Assembly: GCA_000069925.1 (NCBI GenBank)
Contig: AM422018.1
Span: forward strand, 186,001-250,000
DNA: 64,000 bases
Source of the DNA: Candidatus Phytoplasma australiense
GTDB taxonomy: Bacteria; Bacillota_I; Bacilli_A; Acholeplasmatales; Acholeplasmataceae
Direction: 5' to 3'
Shown: positions 1-8,756 of the stretch, in pieces
How the letters are laid out: the number at the start of each line of letters is the position of its first letter
How positions within the stretch are numbered: the stretch's first letter is position 1
The notes under the pieces: generated by a model
What the model was told of the DNA's origin: nothing
The model's database searches: none
What the model saw: only the letters and a program-made list of their open reading frames with translations
Translations under genes and position numbers: made by a program

Positions 1-510
1 TATAGTTTCTAAAGCTTCTTGAAATCCCATTTTTAACATTTCATCGGCTTCATCTAAAGTTAAAATTTTTAACGCTGATAAATCAATTTTGCCTCTTTCT
101 ATGTGGTCAATCACTCTTCCTGGAGTTGCAATAATTAAATGTGGTTTACTTTCTAAAGCTCTAAATTGTTTAGTGTAGGATTCACCACCAAAAACAACTG
201 CAATTCTAATTTGCGGGTAATAACGTAGTAATTTTTTCAACTCTTCATAAACTTGCAAAGTTAATTCTCTAGTAGGGCATAAAATTAAACTTTGAGTTTT
301 AGATAATTTATAATCAATTTTTTCAATAATAGGGATTCCAAAGGCAAAAGTTTTTCCTGTTCCTGTTTGCGCTTGTCCAATTACATCGTGTCCTTGGATA
401 ATTTCTGGGATCACTAAAGCTTGAATGGGTGTTGCTTCGATAAAGTTAAGCTCTTGCAAAGCTTTTTTAGTTTGTTCTAAAATAGGTAATTGTTCGAATA
501 AAATATTCAT
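1..510 (-). CDS. DEAD-box ATP-dependent RNA helicase (N-terminal part, runs off the window)
   Basis: The minus-strand reading frame starts at ATG 510 and is still open at base 1, giving about 170 residues of the first RecA-like domain. Visible motifs in order are the Q-motif region (FIEATPIQ), motif I (AQTGTGKT), motif Ia (PTRELT), motif Ib (TPGRVID) and motif II (DEAD, in LDEADEMLKMGF). The family unwinds short RNA duplexes in ribosome assembly and mRNA turnover. A GAGG ribosome binding site lies just upstream of the ATG. The second helicase domain lies outside the window, so the subfamily (CshA/DeaD-like) cannot be fixed. Confidence 0.93.
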   Translation of the reverse strand, partial: MNILFEQLPILEQTKKALQELNFIEATPIQALVIPEIIQGHDVIGQAQTGTGKTFAFGIPIIEKIDYKLSKTQSLILCPTRELTLQVYEELKKLLRYYPQIRIAVVFGGESYTKQFRALESKPHLIIATPGRVIDHIERGKIDLSALKILTLDEADEMLKMGFQEALETI

Positions 511-1156
511 AATTTCCTCATTTCTTTCTTTTTTTGAATTATACAAGTAAAAATATAAAATGTTTTTGCTCAAGCGCTTAATGAATATTTTTAAAAATTG
601 CTTTAAGAAATTTGAATGATGATCGAAAAAAAATTATTTTCCAATTATTGCTTTTCAAGTTAATCCAAAAAATTTTTGTTGAAATTAAAAGAGTTTTTTA
701 TAAAACAAGCAAAAAGACCGCTTTTAAAAAAATTTATTTTTCATAAAATAACTTTATTTTTTTGTAATGTTTTTTGTTTTTAACATTTATAAATTTTTAC
801 TGTATCTTTTATATTATACTTTTAAAAGTATTAAAAAACACTTCTTTTTTTATCTTTTATAATTTTTTCCTTCATAAACTTCTTTTATTTTCTTTTTTTG
901 TAATTTTGATGGAATATAAAAGGAGCATAATTCTTAAAAAAAGGTGGGGTTCAATAAATAAAAAATTGTTCGTAAGTTTTTACGTATTCCAGAATCATAA
1001 AAAAACTAACTAAAAAAAATTATTCCGAAGAAACTCTGAAAACTTAAAATAAGTATTACCCAAAGAAATCCTTAAATTGAAGAATTTAAGTTATTAAAAA
1101 AAATTATTTTAAAGATAACAGTTGAAGTGCAAAAAAAGTGAAAAAAGCATATAAAA
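511..1156. other. Intergenic AT-rich stretch without a credible gene
   Basis: No gene is supported here. A candidate minus-strand -10 box (TATAAT, 538-543) lies about 30 bases before the helicase start, with no good -35. The only longer open frame (774-1013, plus strand) is Phe/Leu/Lys-rich low complexity without a ribosome binding site and is treated as noise. Confidence 0.5.
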
Positions 1157-1187
1157 AAAAGAGCCTAAGGAAAATATAGGCTCTTTT
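1157..1187 (-). terminator. Rho-independent terminator of the 349-residue membrane protein gene
   Basis: A perfect 11-bp stem (AAAAGAGCCTA at 1157-1167 with TAGGCTCTTTT at 1177-1187) sits ten bases past the stop codon and gives a U-tract in either direction. Nearly the same hairpin recurs at 4808-4837 and 6223-6248 behind the two DUF2963-type genes, which suggests the loci share an origin. Confidence 0.8.
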
Positions 1188-1196
1188 GAGAGGGGT

Positions 1197-2246
1197 TTAG
1201 TTAAAAGGGATATTAGGAAGAATGATGTTTTTAGTTTGGGCGTCCGCTTTGATTTGGGTGTATTTGGTGTTTGCTTGGCGGGCGGTTTCTTCTTTGTTTC
1301 TGTGGATATTAGAATACATTCTCGATATTTCTTTAACTACAGTTGAGATTTTTTCTAATTCTTCATTTGTTGATTTTAATTTAGAAAAAGTAGGGTATAA
1401 AAGGTTTCTTGATTCTATTTGTTGAACAGACTCCTTGATCCTTTGTTCAACTGTTGTTTTTTCTTCTTTTAATTTGTTATTTAATTTTGTTAAATTATTT
1501 AAAGGAGAAAATTCAGGGCGATTATATAATTCTTTTTCTTTTTTAATATATTTTCGTTCTACAGTTGAACAATCTTTATGATGCTCGTTGTTTGTTTCAA
1601 ACGCACTAATGTAAAAATTTAAAAATTTGCGTCGATCTCCTAGTTCGTAATTTAAACCATTCAAATTAGAAGATGTGAAAACTAAAGGGTCTGTGATTTG
1701 TTTTTGTGAAGCATAAGAGTGGTTTTTGAAATCATAGTTAAACAATGTTTCGAGTTCTTGAGAAAGTAAATCGTTTTCAGCAGAAAGGTGGTTTATTTCT
1801 TCAGTAGAGTCGGTTGGGGATTGAGGAGATGATGAAGAATTGGGGTTTGGAGTGTTTGTGTAAAATTGAGGGGTTGTTGGTGATTGTGGAGAAGAGGAGG
1901 AATTTGATGTGTTTTTATTATTTTTTTCATCTTGAGGTTTGAAATTGGAAGATGGTAAAGAATTATCGCCTGAAAAATCAGATGGATTTCCTGAAGTTCT
2001 GGATGGTCTAGTATTTTCAGGATGTGTTGGTGTGTTTTTTTGAGAGTTTGGTTTGTTTGAAGTATTCCTATTGTTTGGGGTTTCTTGTTGTTCGGGGTTT
2101 TGGGGGTTGGAAGTAGTTTTGTTTTTGTTATAAAAGAAAATTATTGCAAAAATAACGATTACAGCAGAAACAATTGCAATAATGGAGTAAAGAAGTTTGT
2201 TGTTTTTTTGCGGAAATGGGGTTGGGTAGTTTGGGTAATTATTCAT
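1197..2246 (-). CDS. N-terminally anchored surface protein with a Pro/Ser/Asn-rich stalk
   Basis: 349 residues. A short polar N-terminus (MNNYPNYP) is followed by one hydrophobic segment (about 19-40), then a low-complexity stalk rich in N, P, S and T (about 45-150), and a charged mostly helical domain (about 160-349). The topology predicts most of the chain outside the cell. ATG 2246 is preceded by AGAAAGGA. The first 45 residues and the leader resemble the short gene at 7433-7669, so the two are probably paralogs. No known function is recognised; phytoplasma surface proteins of this build are usually fast-evolving. The promoter has an A14 tract in its spacer. Confidence 0.75.
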   Translation of the reverse strand: MNNYPNYPTPFPQKNNKLLYSIIAIVSAVIVIFAIIFFYNKNKTTSNPQNPEQQETPNNRNTSNKPNSQKNTPTHPENTRPSRTSGNPSDFSGDNSLPSSNFKPQDEKNNKNTSNSSSSPQSPTTPQFYTNTPNPNSSSSPQSPTDSTEEINHLSAENDLLSQELETLFNYDFKNHSYASQKQITDPLVFTSSNLNGLNYELGDRRKFLNFYISAFETNNEHHKDCSTVERKYIKKEKELYNRPEFSPLNNLTKLNNKLKEEKTTVEQRIKESVQQIESRNLLYPTFSKLKSTNEELEKISTVVKEISRMYSNIHRNKEETARQANTKYTQIKADAQTKNIILPNIPFN

Positions 2247-2293
2247 ATTTAAGTCCTTTCTAATTAAGTATAATGAAAAAATAATACAATTCC

Positions 2294-2320
2294 ATTATAC
2301 CGTTTTTTTTTTTTTTGCAA
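2294..2320 (-). promoter_or_regulatory. Promoter with an A14 homopolymer in the spacer
   Basis: On the minus strand a -35-like TTGCAA (2315-2320) and a consensus -10 TATAAT (2294-2299) are separated by 15 bases, most of which are part of a 14-base A-run. The -10 lies about 50 bases before the start codon at 2246. A homopolymer in this place is the known layout of slippage-controlled (phase-variable) promoters. The paralogous leader at about 7710-7725 has A7 in the same position. Confidence 0.6.
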
Positions 2321-2348
2321 ATAAAACGGAAAGGATATAAAAAAGAAA

Positions 2349-2500
2349 TTATTCCATTATTCTTCTTGCACGCTTAATTGCGTTTTCACTAGGTTTTTTG
2401 AATGTAAGTTCTTGGTATTCTTTCATAAATTCTTTTAATCTAACGTTATCTATTTCAGAAAGATCTATTTGAGATAACAAATTAATTGTTCATTTTAAAT
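2349..2500 (-). pseudogene. C-terminal relic of a coiled-coil gene
   Basis: On the minus strand this reads LLSQIDLSEIDNVRLKEF and continues to a stop at 2349-2351, with a stop upstream and no start. A similar segment (ELLSKIDLS) ends the decayed gene at 7760-8405. In both places the relic lies directly upstream of an anchored surface-protein gene, so a two-gene unit appears to have been duplicated. Confidence 0.45.
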
Positions 2501-2580
2501 TAAATTTTTTACAATTTTTAAAAACATTAACAAATTATAAACTTACTAAATTCATTTTATTATGCAAAAAACTTATTTTT

Positions 2581-3285
2581 TTATTTTCTTTTGATGTAAA
2601 ATATGTAGCAGTGGTTAAAAGATATTATGAAATATGAGGATAGTAATAATTTAGAATCATTATTTTTCACAATTTAAAAAGAATAATTAATAATATTGTT
2701 GTTTATTTTTATTATTTTCATCAAAAAGCCGATTTTTAATTTAGATTACGAACCAAATTAAGAGCAATTAAAAATGGCTTGTTTAAGTTGCTTATGCGTT
2801 ATCCACTTTTGTTTAAAAAGAATAATTTATTTTGTAGAAAACAAAAAAACAACAAAATTGAGATAAGTATACTGGTTATTATCGTGATGACAACTAGATG
2901 GAAGAAAAAGATTATTTATATTTAGCTGAAATTATTATTAATCTTGGCAGTAGATCTTTTGAAATAATTTTATTTTCAACTTATGGAGGCAAAAGAAGAA
3001 AAAGAAAATATTTGGCTGATGAAAATCACACTAAAGCAGAAATTACTAAATTTCTTAAAAATAAATATTTAAAAGACAGAAATAATGCCGTAAAAAAAAT
3101 CTATTCAAGATGTTTTAAATTATTATTTTAACGAGGTAAAAAATTATTATTCAACATAAAATTATTTTTTAAAGTAATTATTCAAATTTTATTAAATAAA
3201 GAATCCATTAATTTAGAAATAAATTTATTAAATCATCAAATAAAAGTTTTAGACAAAAAACTAATTTTAGATTTGCAATGGTAAA
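2581..3285 (+). pseudogene. Decayed unidentified gene, including a 77-codon open stretch at 2898-3131
   Basis: The longest open piece (2898-3131) is Lys-rich and contains a short YGGKRRKRKYLADEN segment. Flanking frames give protein-like pieces cut by stops, such as FRLRTKLRAIKNGLFKLLMRYP upstream and LNKESINLEINLLNHQIKVLD downstream. No family is recognised and there is no good ribosome binding site, so this is best read as the ruins of one gene. Confidence 0.3.
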
Positions 3286-3309
3286 ATGGCCAAAAAGAAA
3301 GGAATTTTT

Positions 3310-3981
3310 ATGCAATCTAAACAATTTTTTTCAAAAGAAAAGAAAAATTTTTTAATTGGAGTTGGTTTTTTACTGCTTTTAATTTTAACACTTGCAACAC
3401 TCATCACAAGTCTATGTATTTATTTTGGCTTAGCTAATAAAACTAATAATAAAACCCCATCCACCCATTATAACTCAGACGATTTAAAGACAATCGCTGA
3501 ACGCTACCCAATTTCAAGCAAAAAAATCAAATACATCAATTACAAAAAAGATACCACAATTAAGGATTTCTTTGAATGTAACAAAAGAAAGGGTAAACGA
3601 ATCAAATCAATTATTTACCTCAATGGCGCAATTGATTGGATCTCTGAATATGACAAAAAAACAAGAAAACGAATCAAATCTACCCATTATAAACCAGATG
3701 GAAAAGTTGATTACAGCTTTGAATATGACCCTGAAACACGCAACAAAATCAAATATACCGATTATAACATCGATGGCACAATTAAGGAAATCTTGGAATA
3801 CGACAAAATAACAAATAAACGCACCAAATCAACCTATTACAACAAAGAAGGATTAGTTGGTTTAATTTTTGAATCAGACCCACAAACAGGAAACATAACC
3901 AAATCAATCTATTACAACGAAAATGGCTCAATCCAAAGAATCTATGAATACGACCCCCAAACAGGCAATGAAACCAAATAA
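3310..3981 (+). CDS. DUF2963-type membrane-anchored repeat protein
   Basis: 223 residues from ATG 3310, which has AAAGGA about six bases upstream; an in-frame ATG at 3286 has no such site. A transmembrane segment lies at about residues 14-40. The outside part holds five imperfect repeats of about 24 residues built on Y-x-x-D/N-G-x-I...EYDPxTGxxIKS, the pattern of the phytoplasma family DUF2963. The repeats resemble YD/MORN-like beta-hairpin arrays and may bind a host or surface partner, which is inference. A hairpin with T-run follows at 4144-4163. Function unknown. Confidence 0.75.
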   Translation: MQSKQFFSKEKKNFLIGVGFLLLLILTLATLITSLCIYFGLANKTNNKTPSTHYNSDDLKTIAERYPISSKKIKYINYKKDTTIKDFFECNKRKGKRIKSIIYLNGAIDWISEYDKKTRKRIKSTHYKPDGKVDYSFEYDPETRNKIKYTDYNIDGTIKEILEYDKITNKRTKSTYYNKEGLVGLIFESDPQTGNITKSIYYNENGSIQRIYEYDPQTGNETK

Positions 3982-4807
3982 AATCCTCATCTCAAACGCC
4001 TTTTAAACGAAAATAAATGGGCACATTCCGCCGTTAAAATTATTTTTTTAAGTCAATATATATATCTTTAACTTATAATAAAATAATCTTAAATATCAAA
4101 ATTGATATTAAAAAATTAAAAAAATATTTTTTTAAAACAAAACACCCTTAAGTCTACAAGGGTTATTTTTTTATTCAAAAACTCAAAAAGATTTGTTTTG
4201 ATGATTTGTATTTGACCTCCTTGACTGCATAATTAAATATTATTTTGTATAAAAAATAAGAAAAATTAGTAATAAATATTATTTTTTTCCATTCAGAATT
4301 ACTTTGAAACCTTCCGCAAAGAGCAAATAATATGGAAAAAGTCGCATACATATCTCAAAATTAATTTGTCTGAATTTCTTTATTATTATTATTATAATTT
4401 AATACATATATTAATTATATGATTAATTTTTTAATTATTTTAATTTAGTCTAACCGTTAGATTCTTAAAATATTTCATTAAAAATCATTATAAAATTAAC
4501 TAAAATAACTTAAACGAATTGAAGTACAAACTAAATCATAAGCATACACAAACAAAGAAAATATAACTTTAAGTTACGTTCTCTTTTTTGAAATCCAAAA
4601 TACCATCATAAAAAAGAGGTTATTGTACTGCACTTTTTTTAAACAAATTGACAAAATAAGACAAAATATTCTTTTATTTTTGTTTTCTTTTGGATTTTGG
4701 TTTTATGTGTTGTGTGGAGTGATTTAAGTAAGGATGTTTTAATTTGAGTGAATGTGTTTTTTGAGTTTTTGGTTGGGGATAATGTTGTAATTAAAGAGAA
4801 AAGAAAA
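3982..4807. other. Intergenic stretch, no gene seen
   Basis: Holds the terminator at 4144-4163 and otherwise AT-rich DNA. From about 4680 the plus strand becomes strongly G/T rich, matching the skew of the minus-strand genes that follow. The frame open across 4739-4898 is only the shifted tail of the broken gene at 4899-5776. Confidence 0.4.
4144..4172 (+). terminator. Rho-independent terminator
   Basis: ACCCTT (4144-4149) pairs with AAGGGT (4158-4163) and is followed by TATTTTTTT. It lies about 160 bases beyond the DUF2963 gene that ends at 3981. Confidence 0.65.
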
Positions 4808-4883
4808 AAAGAGCCTAAGGAAAGAAATAGGCTCTTTGGTTGGGAATAAGGGTATAAAAAAAGACCTATTGGGTAATAGGTCT
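4808..4883 (-). terminator. Two tandem hairpins after a broken DUF2963 gene
   Basis: The first stem is AAAGAGCCTA / TAGGCTCTTT (4808-4817 with 4828-4837), matching the hairpins at 1157 and 6223. The second is a perfect AGACCTATT / AATAGGTCT stem (4862-4870 with 4875-4883), also repeated near 6275-6292. Both lie just past the stop of the minus-strand gene. Confidence 0.7.
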
Positions 4884-4898
4884 AGTAGGGAATTGAAA

Positions 4899-5776
4899 TT
4901 AAGGGTTGTATAATGTAATAGACTTGCCTGTTTGGGGGTCGTAGTGGTAGTAGAGATCACATGTTTGGCCGTCGGGTTCGTAGAAAGTGGTTTGAATAGG
5001 TTTTCTTGTTTCGGTGTCATAGAGGTTTTTTTAACTATTTTGTCGTCGAGTCCGTAAAAAAATTCGCGAATGGTTGTGTATGTTTCAGGGTCGTGTTCAG
5101 TAGTACGCTCTAATTTTTGGCCTACGAAATGATAATGAGTGTATTTGATTATTTCATCTGTTTTAGGATTGTATTGTTTAATCCAACTAATTAAACCATC
5201 TTCACAGAATTTGATGTATTTAATTAATTTTTTTGTTGAAGGGTCGAATTGTCTTAAACTATAAATTTCTGAATAATGAGCATAATCAATTATGAAATTT
5301 GAGTTTGGAGGAGTTGGTTTAACAAATCGCGGAGTAGAAGTGTCGTAATAATGATTAAAACTATTTTGACCAACGCAAATTTCTTTTCCATCCACGTAAT
5401 AATCATCAACTACCCAACCTTTTTTGAAGGTGTAATCACATGCTTTTCCGTCTTCGCGGTAAATAGTTCTAGAATTTCTGCCAAATTTATCTCTTGTAGT
5501 CCAAGCGTCATATGTTTGTTGTGGTTTAATATAACATTGATTTTTTCAAGTTTGGAGTTTTTGATTGTATTCTTTAATTTTTTCTAATAAGTCGTTATCA
5601 CTTATCCTTTCTTTTTGGTTTTGGTTTTGGTGTGGTAATGTGTATTCTTCTTGTGTGTGTGGTTTTTGTTTGGAAATGTTTGGTTGGTTGGTAATATAAT
5701 GCATAAATAAGCAGAAAATAATGGTGGAGATTAGTGCAGTAGTGAAAATAATTATGGGTTTTGTTTGTTTATTCAA
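4899..5776 (-). pseudogene. DUF2963-type anchored protein gene, broken by a TGA and an A-run frameshift
   Basis: The gene probably starts at TTG 5776, with GGAG upstream, and encodes an N-terminal membrane segment (about 8-30). The frame meets TGA at 5546-5548, where the neighbouring paralog (6308-7001) has Trp: NQKLQT-stop-KNQCYIKP against KKIVQW-QNQCYIKP. The same frame then continues (DKFGRNSRTIY, VDGKEICVGQNSF, DUF2963 repeats). At an A7 run near 5032 the frame shifts; one extra A would restore a natural end reading YDPQTGKSITLYNP at 4899. It may be dead, phase-variable, or read by slippage. Tandem duplicate of the next gene. Confidence 0.7.
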
Positions 5777-5794
5777 AAGATATCTCCTTTCTTG

Positions 5795-6000
5795 GTTTTG
5801 GAAAACCAGTGTATGATTTAATTATATCACCAAAAAAAAAAAAAAACAACTTTTTGGCATAGATTATAAATTTCTTACAGTTTTACGTCTTGTTTAGGAC
5901 AGGTTGGTGTGTGGTGTGTTGAAATGTTGGTTTTTATTGTAGAGGGATTGTGGTAAGGCGAGAGGGGTGGTGATTGTAGGGGTGGATTGTTGGCCAGGAA
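5795..6000. repeat. About 200-bp direct repeat, copy 1
   Basis: Contains the leader and promoter of the broken gene at 4899-5776 plus upstream G/T-rich sequence. It matches 7020-7220, including AACCAGTGTATGATTTAATT and the GTAGAGGGATT and AGAGGGGTGGTGATTGTA blocks. A weaker third copy of the upstream part lies at about 6049-6115. Confidence 0.6.
5821..5848 (-). promoter_or_regulatory. Promoter with a T14 homopolymer in the spacer
   Basis: On the minus strand -35 TTGTTT (5843-5848) and -10 TATAAT (5821-5826) are 16 bases apart. Eleven of those bases belong to a T14 run (plus-strand A-run 5832-5845). The -10 lies about 45 bases before the start at 5776. The duplicate promoter at 7056-7077 has only T8 and a 10-base spacer. 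Confidence 0.6.
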
Positions 6001-6222
6001 AGGTTGGGGGGTGTTGTGTGTTTGGGGTATTTATTAGTAGTTTGTGGGGATAGCGTGTTGAAACTTGTTTTTTTATTGAATAGAGATTGCGGCAAGCGAG
6101 ATGGATGTAATTTGATGAATGTTTTTATAACCAAGCCAGATAATGTGTGTTTGTGTGTGGTGGAGTTGAGGTGAGTTTGTTTTGTGAAGAGAGTGGGAGG
6201 ATGGAGGGTAGAAGAAAAGAAA

Positions 6223-6292
6223 AAAGAGCCTAGGGAAATAGGCTCTTTGGGTGGAAATAAGGGTATAAAAAAAGACCTATTGGGTAATAGGT
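6223..6292 (-). terminator. Two tandem hairpins after the second DUF2963 gene
   Basis: AAAGAGCCTA (6223-6232) pairs with TAGGCTCTTT (6239-6248). A second stem ACCTATT / AATAGGT lies at 6275-6281 and 6286-6292. Same arrangement as 4808-4883. Confidence 0.7.
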
Positions 6293-6307
6293 TGAAAATA
6301 AAAGAGA

Positions 6308-7001
6308 TCAAAAACGTACGGAATTAACGAACTTTCCTGTTTTAGGGTCATAAGTAAAATATCCCATTTGACGACCATTAGGATAATAATTATTTATTAA
6401 AGAGATATTGCCTGTTTCGCGGTCGTATATAATTTCATCATATTTGTTATTTCCAAAAAGAAATCTAAATGTTTTAATTTTTTTGGTTGGCTTCGTTATA
6501 TACATCACAACTAGAAATACGAGTTGAAGGGTAATCAAGGCGAAATTCGTGATATTGGGGAGGGGTTGGTTGAAGTGGAGGTTGGGTGGTGTCGTAATAA
6601 TCATCAAACTTATTGCTTCCAACACAAATTTCTTTGCCTTCAATATAATAATTATCAACAAAAAATCTTTTAATAAAGGTATAATTACATGCTTTACCAT
6701 ATTGATTATAAATAGTTCTAGATTCTTTACCAAACTTATCTTTAATTTCCCACGCTCCGTAATCTGTATATGGTTTAATATAACATTGATTTTGCCATTG
6801 TACAATTTTTTTGTTATATTCTATTATTTGTTTTATAAAGTCGTTATCACTTTTCCTTTCTATTTCTTTTTGATTTGTGAATTGAGTAGATTTTGTATAT
6901 TTGAGTGATTTGTTGGTAATGTAGTGCATAAAAAGGCAGAAAATAATAATGGAAATTAATGCAATTATAAAGAAAATTAAATATTTTGTTTGTTTTTTCA
7001 A
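6308..7001 (-). pseudogene. DUF2963-type anchored protein gene with an A7 frameshift
   Basis: Starts at TTG 7001 with a membrane segment at about residues 8-30, then a conserved region shared with 4899-5776 (DKFGKESRTIYNQYGKACNYTF, EGKEICVGSNKFDDYYD). The first frame stops at 6474 just after an A7 run (6476-6484 region). Deleting one A gives EANQKIKTFRFLFG and continues through two DUF2963-like units (EIIYDRETGNIS, YFTYDPKTGKF) to TGA 6308. The break could be mutation, phase variation, slippage or a homopolymer reading error. Confidence 0.7.
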
Positions 7002-7019
7002 TTTTTTAAGAATTATTTC

Positions 7020-7220
7020 CTTTCTTGGTTTTATTAAAAACCAGTGTATGATTTAATTATATCATCAAAAAAAACAAGTTTTTGGCATAGATTATAATTT
7101 TTTCTACAGTTTTGCGTCTTGTTCAGGACAGAGTGTGGATAATGTGTTGAAGTGTTGGTTTTTATTGTAGAGGGATTATGATAGTCGAGAGGGGTGGTGA
7201 TTGTAGAAGCAAATTGTTGG
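7020..7220. repeat. About 200-bp direct repeat, copy 2
   Basis: Counterpart of 5795-6000. The A-run inside the promoter is 8 long here and 14 in copy 1, the clearest length difference between the two. Confidence 0.6.
7056..7077 (-). promoter_or_regulatory. Promoter with a shortened T8 spacer tract
   Basis: -10 TATAAT (minus strand, 7056-7061) is preceded by a TTGTTT box (7072-7077) only 10 bases away. With such a short spacer a sigma-A promoter should be weak or off, compared with 16 bases in the duplicate at 5821-5848. Confidence 0.5.
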
Positions 7221-7432
7221 ACAGGACAGGTTGTGTGTTTTTGTTTGTGTGGTGGTGTTGAAAAAAACCTTTAGTTGAGGAGAGTGGTTTTTTAGAGATT
7301 TTGAAAAAACAACTTTCATGAAAAATAAATTATTCTCAAAAAGTGAAAAAATAGTATTAAAAGGATAACGTTAAAAAGTCAAAACAAAACCTTTATAATG
7401 ATTTTTTTTGTAAAAATCTTAATTCCAAGGAG

Positions 7433-7669
7433 CTAAGATAACAAAAAGTAAAAAATAATTACTATTGTTCTTGTTTTGTTGTGTGTTATGATTTTTTGGG
7501 GTTGCAGTCGGTGTCCTGTTTCGGGGTCAAATTTTTGTTTAGAAAATAAACGATCTACGTTGTTGAAGAAAAATATTGTAAAGATGACGATTGAAGTGTA
7601 AAAAATCGCAATAATGAAATAAAAAAACTTGTTGTTGTTTTGGGAAGAGGAATTTGTGATTTTTTTCAT
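7433..7669 (-). CDS. Short membrane-anchored protein, truncated paralog of the 349-residue protein
   Basis: 78 residues from ATG 7669, chosen because AGAAAGGGA lies upstream as at 2246; the longer frame to 7759 has no such site. Residues 1-40 (SSSQNNNKFFYFIIAI, hydrophobic segment about 14-36) resemble the N-terminus of the 1197-2246 protein. A DUF2963-like KFDPETGHRLQPQK follows and the chain then ends in unrelated hydrophobic residues, so it may be a decaying remnant. Confidence 0.45.
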   Translation of the reverse strand: MKKITNSSSQNNNKFFYFIIAIFYTSIVIFTIFFFNNVDRLFSKQKFDPETGHRLQPQKIITHNKTRTIVIIFYFLLS

Positions 7670-7759
7670 AATTAATCCCTTTCTGATGAAACATAATGGG
7701 ATAAAATTATTTCCCCTATTATGTTTTTTTGTAAAAGAAACTAGGTCGGAAGGAAGCAA

Positions 7760-8405
7760 AAAAAGAAATTATCTTCTTATTTTGTCTAATCACGGTTGGC
7801 ATAGGTTTATTAACGCGAATTTCTCCAAGTTCTTTTGTAAAGTTTACTAAATCGGCATTGTTGCTTTAGAGAGGTCTATTTTTGACAACAACTCTAATTG
7901 TTCTCTGGTTTGTTCTAGTGTGCACTGATATCTCTGGGCTTTCTTTTTTTCAAGTCGTCTAATTTTTGGCATGTATTTTTTTTTATATAAGGAAGTTTAT
8001 TCACAAATTGCTTTTCAAATTATCAAAATCTGCTTCAGTTTTTATTATTTGTTCAATACTTTCTTTAGCGATAATTTTTAACTCCATTTTAAAGCTTGAA
8101 GTTTTTTCGGTTTCTTCGCCAACTGCGGAATTTTGTTTTACAAATAATTTTGGATTTTTTTCACTAAGTCATTAATTTTTTTAGTAAGATTTTGCTTTTG
8201 GATTTGTTATTTTTCAACATTTTTCTTAATTGTTTCTTGTGTGGTGTTTAATATATCCTCTAATACTTAACGTCAATTAAATGGTCGAAAAAACTTTGAA
8301 ATATTCATTTTTTTCAAATCAAAACAAATTGTATTTATCTTTTTTTCGGTTTTACCAAAAGTTAAATTTATCAATTTTTTTAATAACTCATGTTTTTGCA
8401 TTGCA
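7760..8405 (-). pseudogene. Decayed coiled-coil gene
   Basis: On the minus strand an ATG near 8400 (MQKHELLKKLINLTFGKTEK) opens a Lys/Gln-rich helical sequence interrupted by many stops and shifts, ending near 7760 after REQLELLSKIDLS. The end matches the relic at 2349-2500. No function can be given. About 350 further bases up to pfkA hold nothing recognisable. Confidence 0.5.
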
Positions 8406-8756
8406 ATATTGTTTTTAATTTTATATAATTAAGTGTAGTTAATAATTAAATCATTAATATTATTTTAATTTACTATTTATATTTCTTTCAAAAGATGATT
8501 CAAAATGACGAATCTACACGTCAAAATATTTTGATGAATTTTTAAAAAAACTACAATTATTTTATTTTTTTAGTCATCTTTATAAGGAAGGATAAATTTT
8601 ATTAAATATGTAATTAGTTGTATTATTTTTTTAATTAATTTTATTTTGTTCTCATTTTTATTAATTAATTCAATTCATTAATCTTTTAATCACTTAAGTT
8701 AGTTATAAGTACATGTTTTGAAAATAAAATAAATTTAAAGAGGTTTTGTATCAAAA

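Noticed and set aside
774-1013. 79-codon plus-strand open frame
   Set aside because: Phe/Leu/Lys low complexity, no ribosome binding site, no match in build to neighbouring genes.
5934-6311. 125-codon minus-strand frame
   Set aside because: Part of it is the translation of the terminator hairpins (LLPNRSFFIPLFP), also seen after the other DUF2963 gene; the rest is repeat DNA.
7966-8175. 69-codon plus-strand frame
   Set aside because: Antisense to a decayed coiled-coil gene, no start signal.
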